DNA of 64,000 bases from Microthyrium microscopicum. Taxonomy: Eukaryota > Ascomycota > Dothideomycetes > Microthyriales > Microthyriaceae. Positions 11,005 through 23,630 of the stretch are shown here, in pieces. The DNA lies in NCBI GenBank assembly GCA_010405405.1, contig MU004237.1:1003345-1067344 (forward strand), read 5' to 3'. Position 1 is the first letter of the stretch. Every line of letters begins with the position of its first letter. Position numbers and translations under genes: made by a program. The notes under the pieces were generated by a model. The model searched no databases. It saw only the letters and a list, made by a program, of their open reading frames with translations, and was not told the origin of the DNA.

Positions 11005-11238
11005 TGTTGCGATGTGGTGAATTGAATATGTCTTCGTAGAAAGGATGTTCTCAACTAAGGACGCGTCGAAGATTGGACGCGTCAAAGCAAAATCGCATGG
11101 TCACATGACCTGAATTTTCGCGGGGCAAATTCCAGTTTATTTTTTCGACTTGAACATTTTGGAAGCTCGACTGGCATCGAAATACCAACCTCGAAAGAAT
11201 TCTCTTCTGCCCTACCCAAGCATATCTACACAACAATC
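11005..11238. promoter_or_regulatory. Bidirectional promoter between RFA2 and DBP10
   Basis: Only 234 bases separate the two divergent ATGs, so both leaders and core promoters must lie here. It contains two nearby copies of GACGCGTC-like sequence (about 11061-11085: GACGCGTCG and GGACGCGTC). These resemble the MluI cell-cycle box (ACGCGT) bound by MBF in fungi. That would suit an S-phase gene such as RFA2, but it is an inference from the motif only. Confidence 0.5.
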
Positions 11239-13956
11239 ATGAAGCGCAAAAGACCATCTCCTCCTGTCTCCGAAGCGGACTTTGATATATCTGGAGCGAT
11301 TACTGGACTGCAGGTTGACCAGGAAGATAATTCGGACTTCGACTTTGAACAGCCCATAGTATCTTCGACACAGAATGGCGCAGGCTTGCAAGGAGAGGAT
11401 AGCGGAGACGACAGCGATGCGGCTTTTATTGCTGCCCAGCAAGCAGCCTCAAATCGAAAGGCTACCAATCTCAAAGGGCGTACAGTGAAGAAAGGAGGTG
11501 CTTTTCAGGCAATGGGATTAAATGCTGGGCTTCTCAAGGCCATCACTCGCAAGGGGTTTTCCGTACCAACCCCTATCCAAAGAAAGACAATTCCCATTAT
11601 CATGGACGGGAGCGATGTGGTCGGAATGGCCCGGACCGGATCAGGAAAAACTGCAGCCTTTGTCATACCAATGATTGAGCGACTGAAATCGCACAGCGCA
11701 AAAGTAGGAGCTCGGGCGATTGTCCTATCACCATCTAGAGAGCTAGCTCTTCAAACGCTCAAAGTTGTCAAAGAGATGAGTAGGGCCACAGAACTACGCT
11801 GTGTGTTGTTGGTAGGCGGGGACAGCTTGGAGGACCAATTCAGCGCCATGACATCAAATCCGGACATACTCATTGCTACACCAGGCCGTTTTCTTCATCT
11901 CAAAGTCGAGATGAGGCTCGACCTATCATCAATCGAGTACATCGTATTCGACGAAGCTGACCGACTATTCGAGATGGGATTCGCCGTCCAGCTTACCGAG
12001 ATTCTCCACGGCCTGCCGACCTCGCGTCAGACTTTACTCTTCTCGGCCACACTTCCGAGATCCCTTGTCGAATTTGCGAGAGCTGGCCTCCAAGAGCCGA
12101 AGCTGGTGCGGCTGGATGCAGAAAGTAAAGTGTCTCCTGATCTAGAAAATGCCTTTTTCCTGGTCAAAAGTGCCGAAAAGGAAGGGGCCCTCCTGCAGGT
12201 ATTGCAAGATGTGATTCAAATTCCCCTATCTCTTGACAAGCCTCAGCCCGATGTAGCCGAAGATGAGATTAAACGGAGAAAACGGAGAAAAGTCATTTCC
12301 AAATCTGGTCATCTGGACTCGCCAACTCAGTATTCCACCATTGTTTTTGCAGCCACGAAGCACCACGTTGAATACCTCACCGCTTTCTTACGATTGGCTG
12401 GCTATGCAGTGTCTTATGCGTATGGCTCCTTGGATCAGACGGCGCGCAAGATGCAGGTGCAGGCCTTCCGAGATGGTGTGTCAAATATCCTAGTGGTCAC
12501 AGATGTAGCCGCGCGCGGAATTGACATTCCAGTTCTGGCCAACGTGATCAACTTTGATTTCCCTTCGCAGCCAAAGATTTTTGTTCATCGCGTCGGCCGT
12601 ACTGCGCGTGCTGGACAGAAAGGTTGGAGCTACAGTTTAGTGCAAGATGGTGATCTCCCCTACTTGATTGATTTGCAGCTATTTTTGAGCCGGCGTCTTG
12701 TTGTTGGCCGAAGTACAGATTTAGTCAATTACGCAGAAGACATTGTCTTGGGTACTTTGCCGCAGGATCGCCTAGGCAGCAACTGTGAATGGCTCGCCAA
12801 GCTTATTGACGAGAACGTTGATATCGACTCTCTCAAATCAGTCGCAGTCAAGGGTGAAAAGCTTTACACAAAATCCAAGAATTCTGCTTCAGCCCAAAGC
12901 GTGAAGCGAGCGAAGGAGATTCAAGCTCATCCTTCGATTGGCGAAGTCAGCTCACTCTTCACAACCGAAGAGGGCGAGGTGTCTGCCGGAAGAGACAGTC
13001 TACTGGCTCGCCTACGCAACTATCGACCCCAAGAGACTGTCTTTGAGATTGGCAAGCGCGGGACTGGTGACGAGACGGTGGAGCTACTCCGAAAAACAAG
13101 AACCAAGATCGAGCAGCGTAAAATTAATGCTGATGCAGCAAACGAAAATACTCTCCATGCTGTTGCCGAAGGATCACCTGAGATTTCCCCAGATATGGAC
13201 TTGCCAGTACCGAATATGCTGGAAGCTATGGACTCAGCCTCGGAAGACGAACTGGAAGTTACATTCCCCGGCGCAAATAGGCGAGATCGGAATTCTCTAC
13301 CTGACCAAGACTCGGAGTTCTTCATGTCCTATACGCCTCGATTTTCAAATATAGCCGAAGATCGAGCTTATGGTGTACAAACGGGCTCTAGCAGCAATGC
13401 CAGAGGGTCCAACTTTCTTTTGGACGCCAAGGATGCCACAATGGATCTAGCCAACGATGAGTCACGGGGATTTGCCGATGCTAGTCGTCCAAAAATGCGG
13501 TGGGATAAGAAGGGTAAAAAATACGTAAACACTGTCAATGATGAAGACGGGTCACGAGGGGCGAAGTATGTACGAGGAGAAAGTGGTTTGAAGATTGCAG
13601 CTAGTCTTCGCAGCGGTCGCTTTGATGCCTGGAAAAAGACAAATCGTCTCGAACGAATGCCACGCGTTGGAGAAAAGGAGACCGCCGCTCAGCGATCTTC
13701 AGCAAACAGCCGACCAGGCAAAACATACCGTCACAAGGGTGAAAAGGCACCCAAAGAGGCAGACAAATATCGCGAAAACTACCTTACGCAAAAGAAGCGT
13801 GTCACAGAAGCGAAAGAAAATCGTATCGGCCAATTCAAGGACGGTATGGGTAAAAACGAACTTCGCAGCGTCAATGATGTACGAAAGGATCGTAAGCTCA
13901 AGGAGCGTAGACAGGCTCGCAATGGTAGACCATCCGCGAAAAGGGGGAAACGATGA
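11239..13956 (+). CDS. DBP10: ATP-dependent RNA helicase Dbp10
   Basis: Uninterrupted 905-aa DEAD-box helicase. It has an acidic N-terminus and a Q motif in GAFQAMGLNAGLLKAITRKG (about 88-106) with PTPIQ. Motif I is ARTGSGKT (131-138), motif Ia PSRELALQ, then TPGR. Motif II is DEAD (238-241) and motif III SAT. RGIDIP and [10 protein letters not shown] form motifs V and VI. After the core comes the DBP10 C-terminal region (KMRWDKKGKKYV...), then a highly basic tail rich in K and R. Dbp10 is a nucleolar factor for pre-60S assembly around the peptidyl-transferase centre. The length matches the family (about 900-1000). No intron is needed. Confidence 0.97.
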   Translation: MKRKRPSPPVSEADFDISGAITGLQVDQEDNSDFDFEQPIVSSTQNGAGLQGEDSGDDSDAAFIAAQQAASNRKATNLKGRTVKKGGAFQAMGLNAGLLKAITRKGFSVPTPIQRKTIPIIMDGSDVVGMARTGSGKTAAFVIPMIERLKSHSAKVGARAIVLSPSRELALQTLKVVKEMSRATELRCVLLVGGDSLEDQFSAMTSNPDILIATPGRFLHLKVEMRLDLSSIEYIVFDEADRLFEMGFAVQLTEILHGLPTSRQTLLFSATLPRSLVEFARAGLQEPKLVRLDAESKVSPDLENAFFLVKSAEKEGALLQVLQDVIQIPLSLDKPQPDVAEDEIKRRKRRKVISKSGHLDSPTQYSTIVFAATKHHVEYLTAFLRLAGYAVSYAYGSLDQTARKMQVQAFRDGVSNILVVTDVAARGIDIPVLANVINFDFPSQPKIFVHRVGRTARAGQKGWSYSLVQDGDLPYLIDLQLFLSRRLVVGRSTDLVNYAEDIVLGTLPQDRLGSNCEWLAKLIDENVDIDSLKSVAVKGEKLYTKSKNSASAQSVKRAKEIQAHPSIGEVSSLFTTEEGEVSAGRDSLLARLRNYRPQETVFEIGKRGTGDETVELLRKTRTKIEQRKINADAANENTLHAVAEGSPEISPDMDLPVPNMLEAMDSASEDELEVTFPGANRRDRNSLPDQDSEFFMSYTPRFSNIAEDRAYGVQTGSSSNARGSNFLLDAKDATMDLANDESRGFADASRPKMRWDKKGKKYVNTVNDEDGSRGAKYVRGESGLKIAASLRSGRFDAWKKTNRLERMPRVGEKETAAQRSSANSRPGKTYRHKGEKAPKEADKYRENYLTQKKRVTEAKENRIGQFKDGMGKNELRSVNDVRKDRKLKERRQARNGRPSAKRGKR

Positions 13957-16900
13957 GCAGTGGCCCCAAAATGAAATCATTTCTTTCTTGTATTTATTCA
14001 ATTATCTTCTTGATTATCAAATCGCGGACCACCAAGTAAACCGGGTTTGCGGTTTTCGGTGGATTTCCAAGTTACTTTTTCACCCTGCATCTGCTGATTT
14101 TCTGCAAACAAAAGGCAGGTAGTATTGCTGTCGGTAGTTGTTCTGACCTCCCAAAAGAATGGTAGCGCCGAGCATTGGTCTGCGTTGTGCATACGAGAGC
14201 GCATGATGAAAACCAATATTGCATATGCGGAGGCACTGACAGGAAACGATCATCTACCAACCTCAATGACTTATGCAAACTAATGGAATACGGTAGATCA
14301 AGTTACAAAGAAATCAGGATCAACCGTCTCTATATATCGTGACGTCTTTTGAGACAGGAATTCTAGACTCACCACCATATCTGCCACATCGAGGCAATAA
14401 TTGCTCCACCGATCGATATATCCAGCCTTGTCCCAACCTCGTGGAAGTAGTTCTATGGATTGCCAAGAATGGCAATAGTTCATAACATGACTACTACTTG
14501 TACAGGGTCAATAGTTTATGACTTGATCTTCCTCCGGTAACTTTCCGATCTAATTTCCGAACAGGAACACACTATTCGGCGCCTATATTGGCACTCGCAC
14601 TTGGTTTTTTAAATCCTTTAGATCATGAAGTGTTGGGCCAGCGCCACAGCAATAAGAGGCGTAGGCGCCAGAACCGTTGGCGCTTTGGGCAGGCGAGTTT
14701 CTTTGCTCTCTTGCGTCAGAAAACGCCATGAAACTTACCTATCCATTTCAGGACGCTCTAGATTCTAGGGAGGTTTGGCTCTGAGCTCTCAGGTCTTTTG
14801 CTTTTTACCGACAACGTGTTAGACAGCGGGAAGGGCGTTCACCGCGACTAAAGTAAAAAAAGGGTTCGAGGGGTTTTTTTCAACTTTTGATCTCTAGGCT
14901 AGCGATGGAGAAAACTGGCCTCGCTACGATATCAGATACGAATCCACATCGGCGAGATTTGGGGGCTCGTCGATGGCCTGTTTTTCGCCAGTAATCTTCT
15001 TGGGATTCGCTCGCTAGATGGCCGGCGGACCTGGCCTGAAGGGAGCAGGCGAATTGTTGGTGATCGTGGTGGTAATACGGAATTATTTGTGCTTGTATAG
15101 TCTCACCAAATGAATTAATCGAATGGATTACTCGACTTGCAATAGTTCGGGCGGGGAATTCCCCACAATCAAGCATTACTTCAGAGTGAATATCTCTGAC
15201 TCGAGTAACAAACATCCTCACCATCTGTTTTCAAGGCGTCCTCAATATCTCGAACCGTTTGTGGAGATGCAAGGATAGTTGTGGACACCATTCTTGTTTA
15301 CAAAAGAAGTTTAGAGAAAATGTTTGGAGGCTGTCAAAGCGAAATAGTCTATGCGTAACTTTGATCTGACATGTCTGACGACTTCATTTGCCCAACCCGT
15401 ATCCATAATATTCAACCTGAAGAAATGATCGTGAACTGCTCTGCCGGGCAAGAGGCATTTTGTATGGAGTATATTAGCTTCCATCCTGGCCATTTTATTT
15501 TTGGCGTGTTTTAGATGGCTGCACTGAAGTATAACAGATCGGATCTTCACCAGTCCGGGCATACTCTACATGCCCGCTCACCCGGGTATCTGGAGCTTGT
15601 CGATGGCGAGGTTAGGGCGATGGGGTCTTTGGCAGCTAGGGATATCCTTCCCTCAGATCAATCATTTTTTGGGTTGACTTGGTACGAGGGCAAGCTTCGG
15701 CGTTCAAAAAGCGCGAGGTTTAGATTGGAAACCTCGCTCTGAAGTTGAATATTAGGCAAACGGGGCGAGAATGACAAGACGTCGTCGTGAGTTGTTTCTA
15801 GGTAATTGTATCTCGGGACCGTCTTTCCACGTGGTGGTTATCTCACGATGAGTACCAAGCGACGCTTTTAGAAGTTATTGACAAATGATCTAATGGACAC
15901 TTTGTTGCATACTATGCTAAATTTTTAAAATATGTTCTATATCAATCCCTATATTTACCTAAGAAGTCGAATCTCCAATGTAACTCGACGATCTGCGCCC
16001 AGACAATACACTCGATCATAAGCACCCTGGATCTTATCTGCAAGGCACTTCCCAGTATAAAAAATCTCCGTAAAGGACCCAAGTTTCCCCTAGTCCGATA
16101 GAATATACCCACATCCTAGGAATATATTGATGTTCGTGCGACTCCGCAACTCACCTATTTGTCCTTCGAAAACATATTCCGTGCTCGGGGACACTATGGC
16201 TACCTGCACTATTCGATAAGTTCCGAATATGTCAGCTCACAAGCTCTTTCGGCAAACAAGAGCCGTGAGCACACAAGCAGGTCCCCGCCACGGGGTTTCA
16301 CCGGTCCCAACTGAAGACTCGTACAGACACTTTACTTTGCCTTGTCATACCTTCACTGCTACTGTTGTAACCAACATGTTTAAGGTATAACATTTCACAA
16401 CAGGGCGTGCCTTGCCTTCCGGTTGGCTGTAGGTGGAAGGACAGAAGCAGCTGAGATACATGTACTTGTGTTTGATATGTCTCGAATTGACATTTACTTA
16501 GCTGTTATTTCAGGTTGGTACACTAAATACATATGTTTCCAGGTATCATAACAGGACCAAGTATAAAATCGAGTTGTTCTATGATAGAAGTTTGGCCGCT
16601 ATGAGTCTAAGATTGTTTGCTGCGCCTCCTTACATGTGTGATGCAACTTCTAGACCTATAGCGAGCTTTAGTTCTTGCTTCCCTAAAGTAATTGAACTTT
16701 GTGTGAGGAGCACTACATGAATTACACATGCTTAGCGTCTCAGACACTGGTTGAGAAATCAAAGGGATTTACAAGGATCGGAGAATTCCTCCTGAGAACG
16801 GGTGGTTACGAGCTCATTTCTTATGTGGTGTACAAGGAGTGCTCTAAGATCTATGATTGTTTCTTCGCCGGTCTGATCAAAAGTAAAGCCAAGTCATTGT

Positions 16901-19900
16901 GATCCTTGTCGTCTTCGATATGATACGACTTGTGTAGCACTCAAAAATGATCTTAACAGCAGGAACGGCTTTTGGAATGCTAAGCTGGCAAGTGTAGCCT
17001 CGTTTGTCCTTGAAGATTGGTCGACGTTTCTTCCATGTGATCTTTGGTCTCACTTGATCTGACCACAGGCTGTCATTCTACTCGGAAGTTTTACTTGTGC
17101 AAGGGTGAACCTGTCTTCCTGTGCCCCGAAGAATAAAGACACTGCAATAAATTGTGATCATGAATCAAATGAACTTTGGTGGTTACCTGCTGTTAAATGC
17201 CAAGTTCCATTGATGGCGGCGGGAACGTGATGCTGTACCCACATTTGTTATTTTTTGTCAATAGGTTCCGCCGAAACAGCATCAAATGTCATACCTGAAT
17301 ACCTTCTTGCGTTGTCGGAATGGAGTTAACGATATGGGGATAACCTTTTAGAAAGCTGAAAGACCCTATAAGATGTTTTGCGCCGCCGGAGCAGAGTCTT
17401 GAGTAATGGACCCAGTCACATCTTCAGCTCATGATACGCAATAACCTCTCGCGGAACTGTTCAATCTGTCTGACAAAAGCGTCACATATAAGATGCGACG
17501 ACTTGAATTTCCCTTCAGCCCAGTCGGGGTGATGGTACGATGTGGTCAAACTTCCTTCGTGACTGTAGGAACTTTCACCAAAAGCATGATGATTTTCGGC
17601 TAAATGGGCGTGCGAACATCTTTACGGCACTGATTGAGGATATGTGACTTTCTGGGGGAACCAAAGAATCCACTCCATCACGTTATTGGCAGGGAGACAG
17701 TATATGCCGACCGAAACGGTAATTGAAACAGCCTTATTTGGTATGTGTATCCATATGTAACGGTCGACGAGGATCAGGCCTTGAAGTTCTCTCTTTTCTT
17801 TTTGACGTAGGCCAAACCCTGGAATTGAGGTAAGTTTGGTTCGACCTAGCATGGGTTTATTAGCTATTTGGCAATCATCCCTTTGCTTGCCTTGCCCGAG
17901 ATATCGTGTGACCAATCATCTCCTTGAGGCATGGAGGCGTCTAAAGGTGACCTTTGAGAGCAGGGTCTTTAGACAACGCAGTAGCAAGTACCAGGGCGCG
18001 CCTGTGGGGGATTAAACAGTCAAGCTCGCTTGGCTAGGATCGATGTCAACGGTACACTCTCCGGGACGACGTCGATCGTTCAAAGACATGACAACTGGGT
18101 GACTGTCAAATGGTGGGATGCGAAGATGGAATGGGAACCTGCCAAAAAGCAAGCTCTGCTGCATGGCAAGCCGCTTGAACGCCTTGGCCTGCACCACGCT
18201 TTGGGCTAACTCGGCTGGCTCAGGGGGCTGAAAAAGTGACAGGCAGGTTGAACAGAGTGACAGGATAGCAAAATCCGGACTGATGAGGCCAGAGCCGCCA
18301 ACAAGCGAGTCCACTAGGACATCGCTATTGAGCTACCTTATACTTAAGCGAGGAGGAGGAGTTGGTGATAACTTTGCATGGCGAGACGAGCCTGTTCCCG
18401 TGAACAATTCTCCAGCTGGCGTCCAGCTGTCAGTTTCATCTGCAGCCATGGACATTGGACAGTTCTGGAACGGTGGTGGGGAGTAGTGCGGGCTGCGGGC
18501 CTGTCAAAAAACGCCACAGAAGTGAAGTTGTGAAGGAGGTTGTTACCAGAATAATGGTGAGAGCAATTCGACCAGTACAAATTGTGGAGTCCATACGTGG
18601 TAGAGTAGCGCGATTTGAGAACTTGCCGCTGCCAATAGGCCGACCTTAGAAGTGAAAGGCATACAACCAGCTGCGAGAAGGTTTTTAGCGGTTGTGTTAT
18701 TAGGAATTGGAATGCGATCGAGTGCTCTGGAATCTCTAGATCGAACCTTTTTCCAGCCTGACATCGGTAATGAGGCAGGACTAGCAGGTAGCTGATCAAT
18801 ATAACTCGAAGTGAGCCAGTAATGAAAAATCTCCCGACGAGTTATAGGTCGAAAGGCCATGTATGCCAATGGGATCAAATGGACGATATGCTTCTTTTGG
18901 TTTACTAAAACCTGTTGCGTGCTGTGATCTACAGCAAAAGCGTCCCTAAGTTCCTAACTCCTAAGAGGTAGACTCCGAACCCACCTCGGAGAAGTTAAGC
19001 GGCAGCGCCACAACAAGCCAGGCCGGCCACGAAGGAACTAGGTAAATCTCCTCAAAGGTTTGACAGGCGGGCAGCTTTAAACTAAGAGTTTGACAGCTGC
19101 CAGACCCCCTCACTGGGTTTAAGCTTTCAATGCATGCCAATCTTGTTTCTTGATCTGATCATGACAATGGGTTGTTGATTCGTGGAGGAATATGCCTAGT
19201 AGTTCGAGGTTGTCCGCATAATGCTTATCAAATCGATACTGAGTAGTCCCGGTGTAGTTGAATTTGCGCATCGGTTGCATTTTGATCGCTCTCATCCTGT
19301 CAAGTATCGATCAGCGATTCGGAAATCCAGAGGTGCTTCCGCAAGTCAGTACCAAAGCGTCAGAAGATAGGTTGGAATATTCAGTCCTCCTACCAGGAGC
19401 CTGGCTGTCAATCAGGGCCAACTGCAAGCTGCAAGGCAATGCGCAAGCGTCATGCAGTCCTCTCAGTTTGGGAGAGCCGATAGGCAGGATACTTCGTTGT
19501 GCTCTTCTACAAACTTGGCATCCCACGAAAGATTTCTTCTAGTGTGCGGTGGGAATTCTGAAAGGGGAGGTAAGTTCAGTTGGGTCGAAACGAATTTGGA
19601 GGCAGGATTTGACTTTAGATGTGCAAACTCCGCACTGCCTAGTCCGGTATTCGACACTTGTGGCAGCCTTTCATCGCATACCAGTAATGTACTGCTCAAG
19701 ATACTTGAGAGGCGTCGGCCTTGAACAGCTCGCAGGATGTAGAGTGAACCTCACAGTTGAACGAGGCTGTCTGTGCTGGAGTTGAGGAGTCAGCGATGGG
19801 CGTCGACGGTGCGTGGTTCGCATGCGGTATTGCTAGCTTAGGTACCTGCCATATGCAAGTATCCGTAGAACACGATACCCAGGAGCTGGATCCTGTGGTG

Positions 19901-21569
19901 TACATGCACTTCATCAGTATCCAATGTGTACTTTGCGTTGTACTGGTAGTTGGCAGTGAGCATAATGATCGTTGAAACATTACAAGCAATACGTTGCTAC
20001 TTCCAGGGTCCCTCCATCAATCACAGACGCAACGGCCCCAAAATAGCCGAACCTAGTCTTTACACAGGTTAATAATGGCCAGGTGCTCTGTAAGGTATTC
20101 CACCTTGCTGGAGAGTAAAGACGCTTGGGACAGGCTTGATTTGAATCAATGGGATCCTGGGGACGGCTTGGTCCTTCTTGTGGCCCAAGTGTAATGCAAG
20201 CACTGACGACTTCCCAAGAACCAGACTTGGATGCTAATCAATTTGACTACGCTCATGTCCGATACTAGTGTTGGCGATGAACTAGTACCCAGTTCGGAAG
20301 TGATTCTATCGATGATAATAGAACAAGTGTCTCTATCACATCTTGCTCAAGGCTGGCTACAAGTATTGTCAAGTATTAGAAAAGGTACGGATAGTAAATG
20401 TCCCATGCTAACGCCTAAACGCCAGCCGAAGCCACCTTTCTAGCTCGGGCTGGCTTAACCGTTGGTGTTTTGACGCCAATAATTACACACTGAACTAACA
20501 TTATGGCTTTTCTTATGCGCACTATGGGAATATTCGCACTATTGTATTATGCCACTTCTGCCACCTGCCTCAAACTACTGTCTCTTGTCCATCAGCCACA
20601 TTACGCTGGCCCATGGCGTTTTCCAACCTTTGACAGCTTTCATTTTGTCTCGTTTCTGGCGCATAGCTCTATTGCTTGCTTTGCACTATGCTGGCTTGGG
20701 ACATTTGTTTATGGCAATGGGCGGGCGTCACAAGCTTGAAATACCCATTGCTTTTATGAACTCTGTGCCCCAAATTGCCTTCCTGCACCGTTCTGGTTCC
20801 TTCGCTTTGGCACATCTCATATTGACGCTGACACTTCGACGTTCTCGTACTGCGTCTTGCCATGCTGTAACTTCATTGGGCCCAACCCTTCACCACCCAC
20901 ACCCTCCTAGATATCTAGGACATCCTTTGGCCCTCCAATCGCCTAGTTTCTGAGCATCCAAGAATCTTGCCTCGCCGACACTGGGGAGGTACCTGCCCGT
21001 GCGTGTGTGTCCAGCCATCGCGTGTTCGGCGTCTACTTGGTCCTCGGTCGTGGCGGAGAGCTACCACGCTGCATTACTTCTCTTTGTTTTCTCCCCGAAT
21101 ATGAAGTCTAGGGAAACACTAGAAGGTACCGCTCCTTGTACCAGCATTTTGCTGCAATCGTTTCTTTTTTAAGAATCCCCCAATTGCGATCTCGCAAATT
21201 TTGGTGCTCGGAGCTACAACGCAAAGCAAAACCAAACAATCACCAGTCTTTTTCTTCCGGTCGAAAAAGCCGTCTGATCGAAATTCCAGACTTCGGTATC
21301 CCCTAGGATTAATCCCTCGAATCATCTCAGGTGGTGGAGGACTTGTTGTTGAATATCGGTACGCTATATACACCCTCTAGCACAAGCGCGCCCCCTTGTT
21401 TAAGCATTCCAATTCATCCAGCTCAGCTCCAATTTCACACCTAATAAATAACTTCTGTTCCTCTTTTCTGTTTCCCGGTTCGACTTTACGCAATTTGTGC
21501 ATATTGCGCTTTCCGTCCCGTGTTTTTCTTTGCTTTTTCTTAGTTGTATTGTCTTTTGAGTTGATCACC
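13957..21569. other. 7.6-kb stretch without a recognisable gene
   Basis: The ORFs in this stretch are short, overlap each other on both strands and show no family motif, so I call no protein. No tRNA or 5S gene could be supported. Base composition is mixed, not AT-rich, so it is not an obvious RIP desert. The last 500 bases (about 21050-21569) are pyrimidine-rich on the plus strand and lead directly into the Zn2Cys6 gene, so they look like its leader. The rest may be a long regulatory upstream region, long non-coding transcripts or decayed sequence. Confidence 0.5.
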
Positions 21570-23630
21570 ATGTATCCGCCGAATTTACCCAACTCCCATG
21601 TTAGACCTCCTCCTCCACTCCATCATTCCACTTTCTATCAACGTCGTCCTAACATACCGCACCTCATGAAGACTTCTCTGTGGCCATACACTGCGGGCCT
21701 TGATGCCCACGCCTATCCCTCTCCCCCCATGACCACTTCGCCAACCTCACCGAAACGACCCCAGTTTCCAGAGGCTAGGTCATCCTCTTCTACTCATGAG
21801 GTACCAACTGCACTCGCTTCAGCTCCAATCACGGAACCCGTGAGATCATCCGCCATGGCATCTCAGATTTTACCAGCACCAATAGGACCGCCGCTTCAGT
21901 ACCTCTTTGGGACCCAACACCCAGGGCCCAGCTACCCGCACCAAGGATATGATCTCCAAGCTCGCAACAGAGCTCAAAGTATACCTCCATACCAAGGCGG
22001 CTATCCAGGGACTGCTTTTTCTCGACCTGACGTGGTCACCATACAACCAGCTGGGATGCAACTCTTTCCAGCCCCGGGTGGACCAACGTCACTGCAAACT
22101 CCCGTGAGCAGACCTCAAAGAACAGGCTCAAGAAGAGCAAAAGCACACGTCGCCAAAGCATGTGTAAATTGTAAGAAAGCTCATCTTAGCTGTGATGAAT
22201 CGAGACCTTGTAATCGATGCTGTAACAGCAGGAAGCAGGCAAGTAGTCGAATCCGAAGTCAGAGGTAACACTAACAACATATTCAGGATTCATGTGAAGA
22301 CGTGGAGCACAAGAAACGGGGTCGGCCAAGAATACAACCTGAGAGAATTCAGACTCGCTCTCTGATCACTCCCACTGGTTCTATTGCTCCTGGACCAGCA
22401 ACTGCTGTTCCAACGCGGACAGAGTCTGAATCGGCGAGAGTCTTACGATCACAGGCACTTTTGAGAAGAGGGTCAATGCCTGTGATCGGATCTTCTTATT
22501 CACATTTAGGTTTTGATGCACGGATAGGACAACATTCAGAGTCGATTCACGAGTCAGCGTTCCGGATGGGAGGCATGCCAGAGCCACCACGGTGGATGTC
22601 ACCTCAACCTTATGTGGCATTCCTTGGCTTGGACTTTCGGATAATAAAGCTACTGGAACCTTTGAGAGCTTTGCTTGAAAGATCTGACCTGCGTGGTCGA
22701 GTCATAGAGGACGTCATTCATTCAGAGATTGATAGGCGGCGACTACGAAGTATACACGCAAGGCTGCAAGAGGAGCACAGAATTCGACATCCAAATGCCC
22801 TTCCATCGTTATTTCCAGGAGAATCAGAAACCCAGATTGTCCAACCCCTGAGTGAGAATGACATCGAAAGAGTAACGCAAGGATCGGAAGAGCATCGAGA
22901 CATGTGGACGTTTCAATTGTCAGATGGACGCAGTGAAAGTTTCAACTGTAGGATACGGCTTGGCGAAATACGGCTTTCTCGAACATCAACTCCACAGTTT
23001 TTCGTCGTGCTTGAACTTCAGCGATTGTCGGTGCAAACTCCCCCATCAGCGTATGGTCCTGCATTAGGCTCTCCGTACGCATTACAGCCCAGAGACAGCA
23101 TGTTTGCGCCTCCGGGACCTACCTCGCCATTTGCACGATCAACACCTGTATCACCGTTTTCAAGTTTTCCGCAGCATCTAATGACCAGTCTACCACCAAA
23201 CGCGCCCGGCACCACCATCTCGAGCGCACATCCGGCCCTCTCGCCCAACAGAGAAATGAGCTTTGGCAGCAGCGGCTACTTTCCTCGCCAACCAGATATC
23301 AGATCACCTGTAACAACAGGAGTGCTTCCACACTCGCCTGGTTCCAGCATGCAGCCTCCACAACAACCGTCAAGTAGTTCGCGCCGCCAACGACGACCCG
23401 AAAGTCTGTCCAACGTGCAGTTACCTCCGCTCATCAGCAGCTCGGCTCCCACAACACCAGTCACAACGGCGTTCTTTGAGCAAGCCAATACACCGCAGCA
23501 CCAGACGTCCGGAAGCATCGCTAGCGGGGGCCGTCGAAGCTCGCCGACCGACCGAGGCGACGGTTCAGACGAGGAGACGAACCGTAACAAGCGGCGCCGC
23601 CTTAATATCGAGGAAATTATCGACCAGTAA
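21570..23630 (+). CDS. Zn2Cys6 transcription factor with a GC-AG intron inside the zinc cluster
   Basis: Exons 21570-22238 and 22287-23630; 670 aa. The start is MYPPNLP, in the context CACCATG. The N-terminal 190 residues are Pro/Ser-rich. The DNA-binding cluster has cysteines at 198, 201, 208, 214, 217 and 226 (ACVNCKKAHLSCDESRPCNRC..., spacing CX2CX6CX5CX2CX8C), followed by the basic linker EHKKRGRPRI, which resembles an AT-hook. The sixth cysteine is supplied only after splicing; the donor is GCAAGT, the acceptor ATTCAG and the branch point CTAAC. A region around LGLDFRIIKLLEPLRALLE to FFVVLELQRL resembles a PAS-like fold. The tail is Pro/Ser-rich and ends in a basic KRRR stretch near the stop. 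It is probably a nuclear regulator; its targets are unknown. Confidence 0.88.

Noticed and set aside
15515-15742. 75-codon ORF with a plausible-looking protein composition
   Set aside because: No motif, no splice partners and no neighbours supporting it.
18950-19030. Another 5S-like GAGAAGTTAAGCGG stretch
   Set aside because: Only one short word matches; the flanking internal control boxes are absent.
20503-20953. Two overlapping hydrophobic ORFs
   Set aside because: They overlap in different frames, have no conserved motif and lie in a long region of random small ORFs.
21396-21569. N-terminal extension of the Zn2Cys6 protein
   Set aside because: The added 58 residues are low-complexity and hydrophobic; the ATG at 21570 has a good context and starts the Pro-rich part.
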